In this document: piece after piece, positions 61,449 through 64,000 of the stretch | How the letters are laid out: each line of letters begins with the position of its first letter | How positions within the stretch are numbered: position 1 is the stretch's first letter | From: Apophysomyces variabilis | Taxonomy: Eukaryota > Mucoromycota > Mucoromycetes > Mucorales > Mucoraceae | DNA: 64,000 bases | Reading direction: 5' to 3' | NCBI GenBank assembly: GCA_002749535.1 | Contig: MZZL01000376.1 | Coordinates: 124,001 to 188,000 of the forward strand | The notes under the pieces: generated by a model | Databases searched by the model: none | What the model saw: only the letters and a program-made list of their open reading frames with translations | Told to the model about the DNA's origin: nothing | Position numbers and translations under genes: made by a program

Positions 61449-61787
61449 CGAATAAAAACTTAGTCTCATCTTCTTTATAGCACTCGATAAAATGAACTGG
61501 GTACATTAATTTCAAAGATGAATTACATATTTACATTAATAACGTCTCTTAGACATACTAAAAAGATTAAGTACAGAGAAGATATTGAGCCTTTATAAAT
61601 TTTTTAGGACTTTTCGGGTTCTATTGAGTATGCTCTCTTTTAGACATTCTTACCATTGTATTTTATGTTTGCTTGTGTCCTGCAGGTATTGTCCACTTCC
61701 CTAAGCTTTCCCTTTCTTTTGGTACTTTTGTGTGCTATGCTATTGCTTCTCCCATTTTTAGGTAAATTTTTTTCCATTTCTCTCTCT

Positions 61788-61790
<3 letters not shown>

Positions 61791-61828
<38 letters not shown>

Positions 61829-62163
61829 NNNNNNNNNNNNNNNNNNNNNNNNNNNNNNNNNNNNNNNNNNNNNNNNNNNNNNNNNNNNNNNNNNNNNNNN
61901 NNNNNNNNNNNNNNNNNNNNNNNNNNNNNNNNNNNNNNNNNNNNNNNNNNNNNNNNNNNNNNNNNNNNNNNNNNNNNNNNNNNNNNNNNNNNNNNNNNNN
62001 NNNNNNNNNNNNNNNNNNNNNNNNNNNNNNNNNNNNNNNNNNNNNNNNNNNNNNNNNNNNNNNNNNNNNNNNNNNNNNNNNNNNNNNNNNNNNNNNNNNN
62101 NNNNNNNNNNNNNNNNNNNNNNNNNNNNNNNNNNTTTTTTTTTTTTTTTTTTTTTTTTTTTTT
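61791..62163. other. Poly-T tract with a 306-base assembly gap
   Basis: Thirty-eight T residues (61791-61828), preceded by a CT-repeat, run into N from 61829 to 62134, and T resumes for 29 bases (62135-62163). The gap is probably a homopolymer or repeat the assembler could not cross, so its true length is unknown. Apparent lysine- or phenylalanine-rich frames across it are artefacts. Confidence 0.9.
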
Positions 62164-62170
62164 GAACAGT

Positions 62171-62430
62171 GTCATATATACTACTATATGATACTGTCTT
62201 TCTTTTTCGGTGTACTGATTTTTGGGCAATCTCTTTTTTGGGCACTCTAACTTATGGGCACTCTTCTTTGAAACACTCCCACTCTTCAGACAATTTTATT
62301 TTGATTGTTAGCATACTTTGTTTTCATACAATGTCATATATATTAATATTGGTAATGTACTTTTTGGCGTACTGCTGGTTATTGGGACACTCTTCTTTCG
62401 GGCACTTTCAGATTTGGGACACTCCGCGTT
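62171..62430. repeat. Imperfect direct repeat at the right end of the MULE
   Basis: GTCATATATA followed by a ..CGGTGTACTG.. block at 62171 recurs as GTCATATATA and ..TGGCGTACTG.. at 62333, an offset of 162 bases. Both copies run into short GGGCACTC/GGGACACTC units. This suggests a partial tandem duplication of the terminal region. Confidence 0.55.
62271..62355. repeat. Right copy of the 85-bp inverted repeat
   Basis: Reverse-complement partner of 57695-57779, ending ATATTGGTAA. The frames across both copies even translate to similar peptides, as expected for a conserved DNA repeat rather than a gene. Confidence 0.75.
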
Positions 62431-62667
62431 TGCCGGACATTCGTATGTTCCCCGGCACTCACTGACTTGACTGGTAGCGGAGCCAAGATTATTAGGGGAA
62501 GGGAAGAGTGTCCGAAGGGAAGTGCCCATAGTAATTCTCAACAAGTTACAAGAAAGGGCCACATTCTTGTTTGTTGGGCAGACAAACTCCGCTTTAACAG
62601 GACCCAACTCCGCCATAAGAGATCCGTGCTCCACCGTAAGGGGCAATTTTGACAGTGGCAATTTGAC

Positions 62668-64000
62668 ATGAAAGAGATATATATCGTATATGAGTGCCCT
62701 TTTTGCAAGGGAGAAACCTTCACGGAAGCAAAGTCGGAACGAAGACATATACTTCGTCAACATGGCCTACAATGTCGGTCAACGAATGAGCGACGGAAAG
62801 GCAACGCTGAAATCACTTTTGTGCAATCGCGTGGAACCAGCAGCGTAGTGTGCTTTGGTTGTTGCTATTGTACGCAGTATTTCAAAGAAATCTCTGTGCT
62901 ACGCGAACATGTTGAAAATGCCCATGTTGTCATAGAAACCGTAAGATCAAATTTGTCATGGTAGTATACTTTAGGCGATTAAGTTCGAAATTCTTGTGTG
63001 CGGATTGACTTAGTTTGACGGTGCGCAAGGCAATTATGCTTTAAGAACACGGAAGTATAAAGTGGAAAAAGTAAACGAAAATAGCGCATCAGTTGATGAC
63101 GATTCCAAGGTAACTAGAAGAAAACGTTACATAGAAAAAGCTTGTCATGTAACATTGAAACAAATTGCATTCTTTTAGTGGAACGTCGGCAGTATAAACG
63201 TTTCGGACACATTGTTCATGTTCCGTGAACAAACTATAAAAAGGAATAACAACTACGAACGTCTGTCAGATCTCGAAATGATGCAAGTGGACAGAATAAA
63301 GGCATTAAAGAAGACAGTGAATGATTGATTTCCTCATCATTTAGGGCCTTGGATCATATATTTCTATTTTCAAGCGAACAAGAAGAAGCATGCGTGGCAT
63401 GCTTCAGCCTGGATGAGTACGGTAAGATAGTAAAAAATATTCCTTTTTTTCTATCGACATCAATATTGCCGCGCAATGCCTTCGTTATTGACTGGTGCAA
63501 CAAAATCGCGAGGGTAAGTTTTCTATAACTTAGTTTGATTGTCTCTTGTTGTGCTAAGCAGGAAGGGCGTTTGTTTATCTTGAAACCTAGACTTCTTTTT
63601 CATCATGGCGTGATATAAAACTCGCTACAATTCCCATGTTAGTTGAAGCAGCCGATTCAACAAATGATGACGATCTTCTTGCTGCCGAAATAATCCACAA
63701 CTTGTAAGCCATATAATGCATGATGTGTAATGAAGGTGATATTCATCTCTGTTGCTATTTCACGTCTTTTATTGTTGAAGGACCGGTCGTCTTTTGGATG
63801 ACTGCAACGAAAAGCGCATGTTGGAAGATAGTTTTGCACACAAATATCTTGATGCTATCCTGGAAACTGTATTTGGTTCTGACATGCGGTTCAAGCATGA
63901 CTGGTATTTAAGAAAGAGCAGATAGTTATCTATCGATCGTTAATTGCTGTTTCGCCTGCGGCTAGGGCAAATGGATCGTTGCCAGGAAGTAAACGGAAGC
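62668..64000 (+). CDS. C2H2-type zinc-finger protein of unknown function, partial (runs off right edge)
   Basis: The ATG at 62668 starts a zinc-finger-like region: YECPFCKG with RRHILRQH, then FGCCYCTQYF with LREHVENAH, both C2H2 spacing. Further exon-like segments are about 63014-63108, 63180-63320, 63344-63512, 63590-63702, 63780-63904 and 63965-64000. They include ALDHIFLFSSEQEEACVA, FVIDWCNKIAR, and MRFKHDWANGSLPG across the last junction (62941, 63109, 63513 and 63703 are GT donors). I believe this resembles a family of uncharacterised, often repeated proteins in Mucorales, some transposon-linked, but that is from memory. The junction near 63321-63344 would need an intron of only 28 nt and does not keep the frame, so this copy may be broken. 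Confidence 0.55.

Larger units (their letters stand above)
57695..62355 (+). mobile_element. Mutator-like (MULE) DNA transposon, decayed, with OTU-like module
   Basis: The element is defined by the inverted repeat pair at 57695-57779 and 62271-62355. It encloses a MULE-type transposase with SWIM finger and a downstream OTU-protease-like frame, all in plus orientation. Exact ends are uncertain because no 9-bp target duplication is seen and the right end contains an extra duplicated segment. An assembly gap lies inside, before the right repeat. Confidence 0.72.

Noticed and set aside
61640..62245. Long frames rich in Lys or Phe
   Set aside because: They run through poly-T and N bases and are assembly artefacts.

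Overview
The window looks like nuclear DNA of an early-diverging (Mucoromycota-type, probably Mucorales) filamentous fungus. Genes are dense and cut by many short introns (about 43-80 bp, GTRAGT-like donors, CTRAY-like branch sites). Fungal-type proteins are present: an eEF3-family factor, Opi3, a tunnel-type mRNA 5'-triphosphatase, and a Ste50-like SAM/RA adaptor. So are genes missing from familiar yeasts: a presenilin, an ALFY/WDFY3-type BEACH-WD40-FYVE protein, and a DNMT1-type methyltransferase. Genus and species cannot be decided from this sequence. I rebuilt exons by hand from splice signals and reading-frame phase. Most multi-exon models close exactly in frame.

Layout. 1-14 kb: a UFD1-domain protein (-, runs off the left edge), a stand-alone response-regulator receiver (+), NADH-type glutamate synthase (-) and the DNMT1-type methyltransferase (-). 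14.5-20 kb: presenilin (+) tail-to-tail with the PEMT/Opi3 methyltransferase (-), then the Ste50-like adaptor (+). 21-37 kb: an eEF3/New1-like ABC factor (+) and the 12-kb ALFY-like gene (+). 37.8-41.9 kb: a decayed mobile region with a Helitron remnant followed by a broken Fanzor (eukaryotic TnpB relative). 41.9-48.3 kb: a GNAT acetyltransferase (-), a calcium-type mitochondrial aspartate/glutamate carrier (+) and an AP-1/Pap1-type bZIP factor (+). 48.3-51 kb: a gene-poor stretch with only weak small-gene candidates. 51-57.3 kb: Ede1/Eps15-like endocytic scaffold (+), Cet1-like RNA triphosphatase (+) and a PP2C phosphatase (-). 57.7-62.4 kb: a decayed Mutator-like element with an OTU-protease-like tail, bounded by an 85-bp inverted repeat and containing a 306-base assembly gap. 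62.7 kb to the right edge: a C2H2-type zinc-finger protein of unknown function.

Most genes are independent housekeeping, trafficking or signalling genes, with no sign of a metabolic cluster. Themes that recur are membrane traffic and proteolysis (presenilin, ALFY, Ede1, UFD1) and stress signalling (receiver, Ste50, Pap1-like bZIP, PP2C). The strongest unusual signals are the presenilin, the ALFY-like protein whose FYVE finger lacks the PI3P-binding histidines, the Helitron/Fanzor remnant with a PIP-box-like N-terminus, and the Mutator-like element carrying an OTU-like protease.
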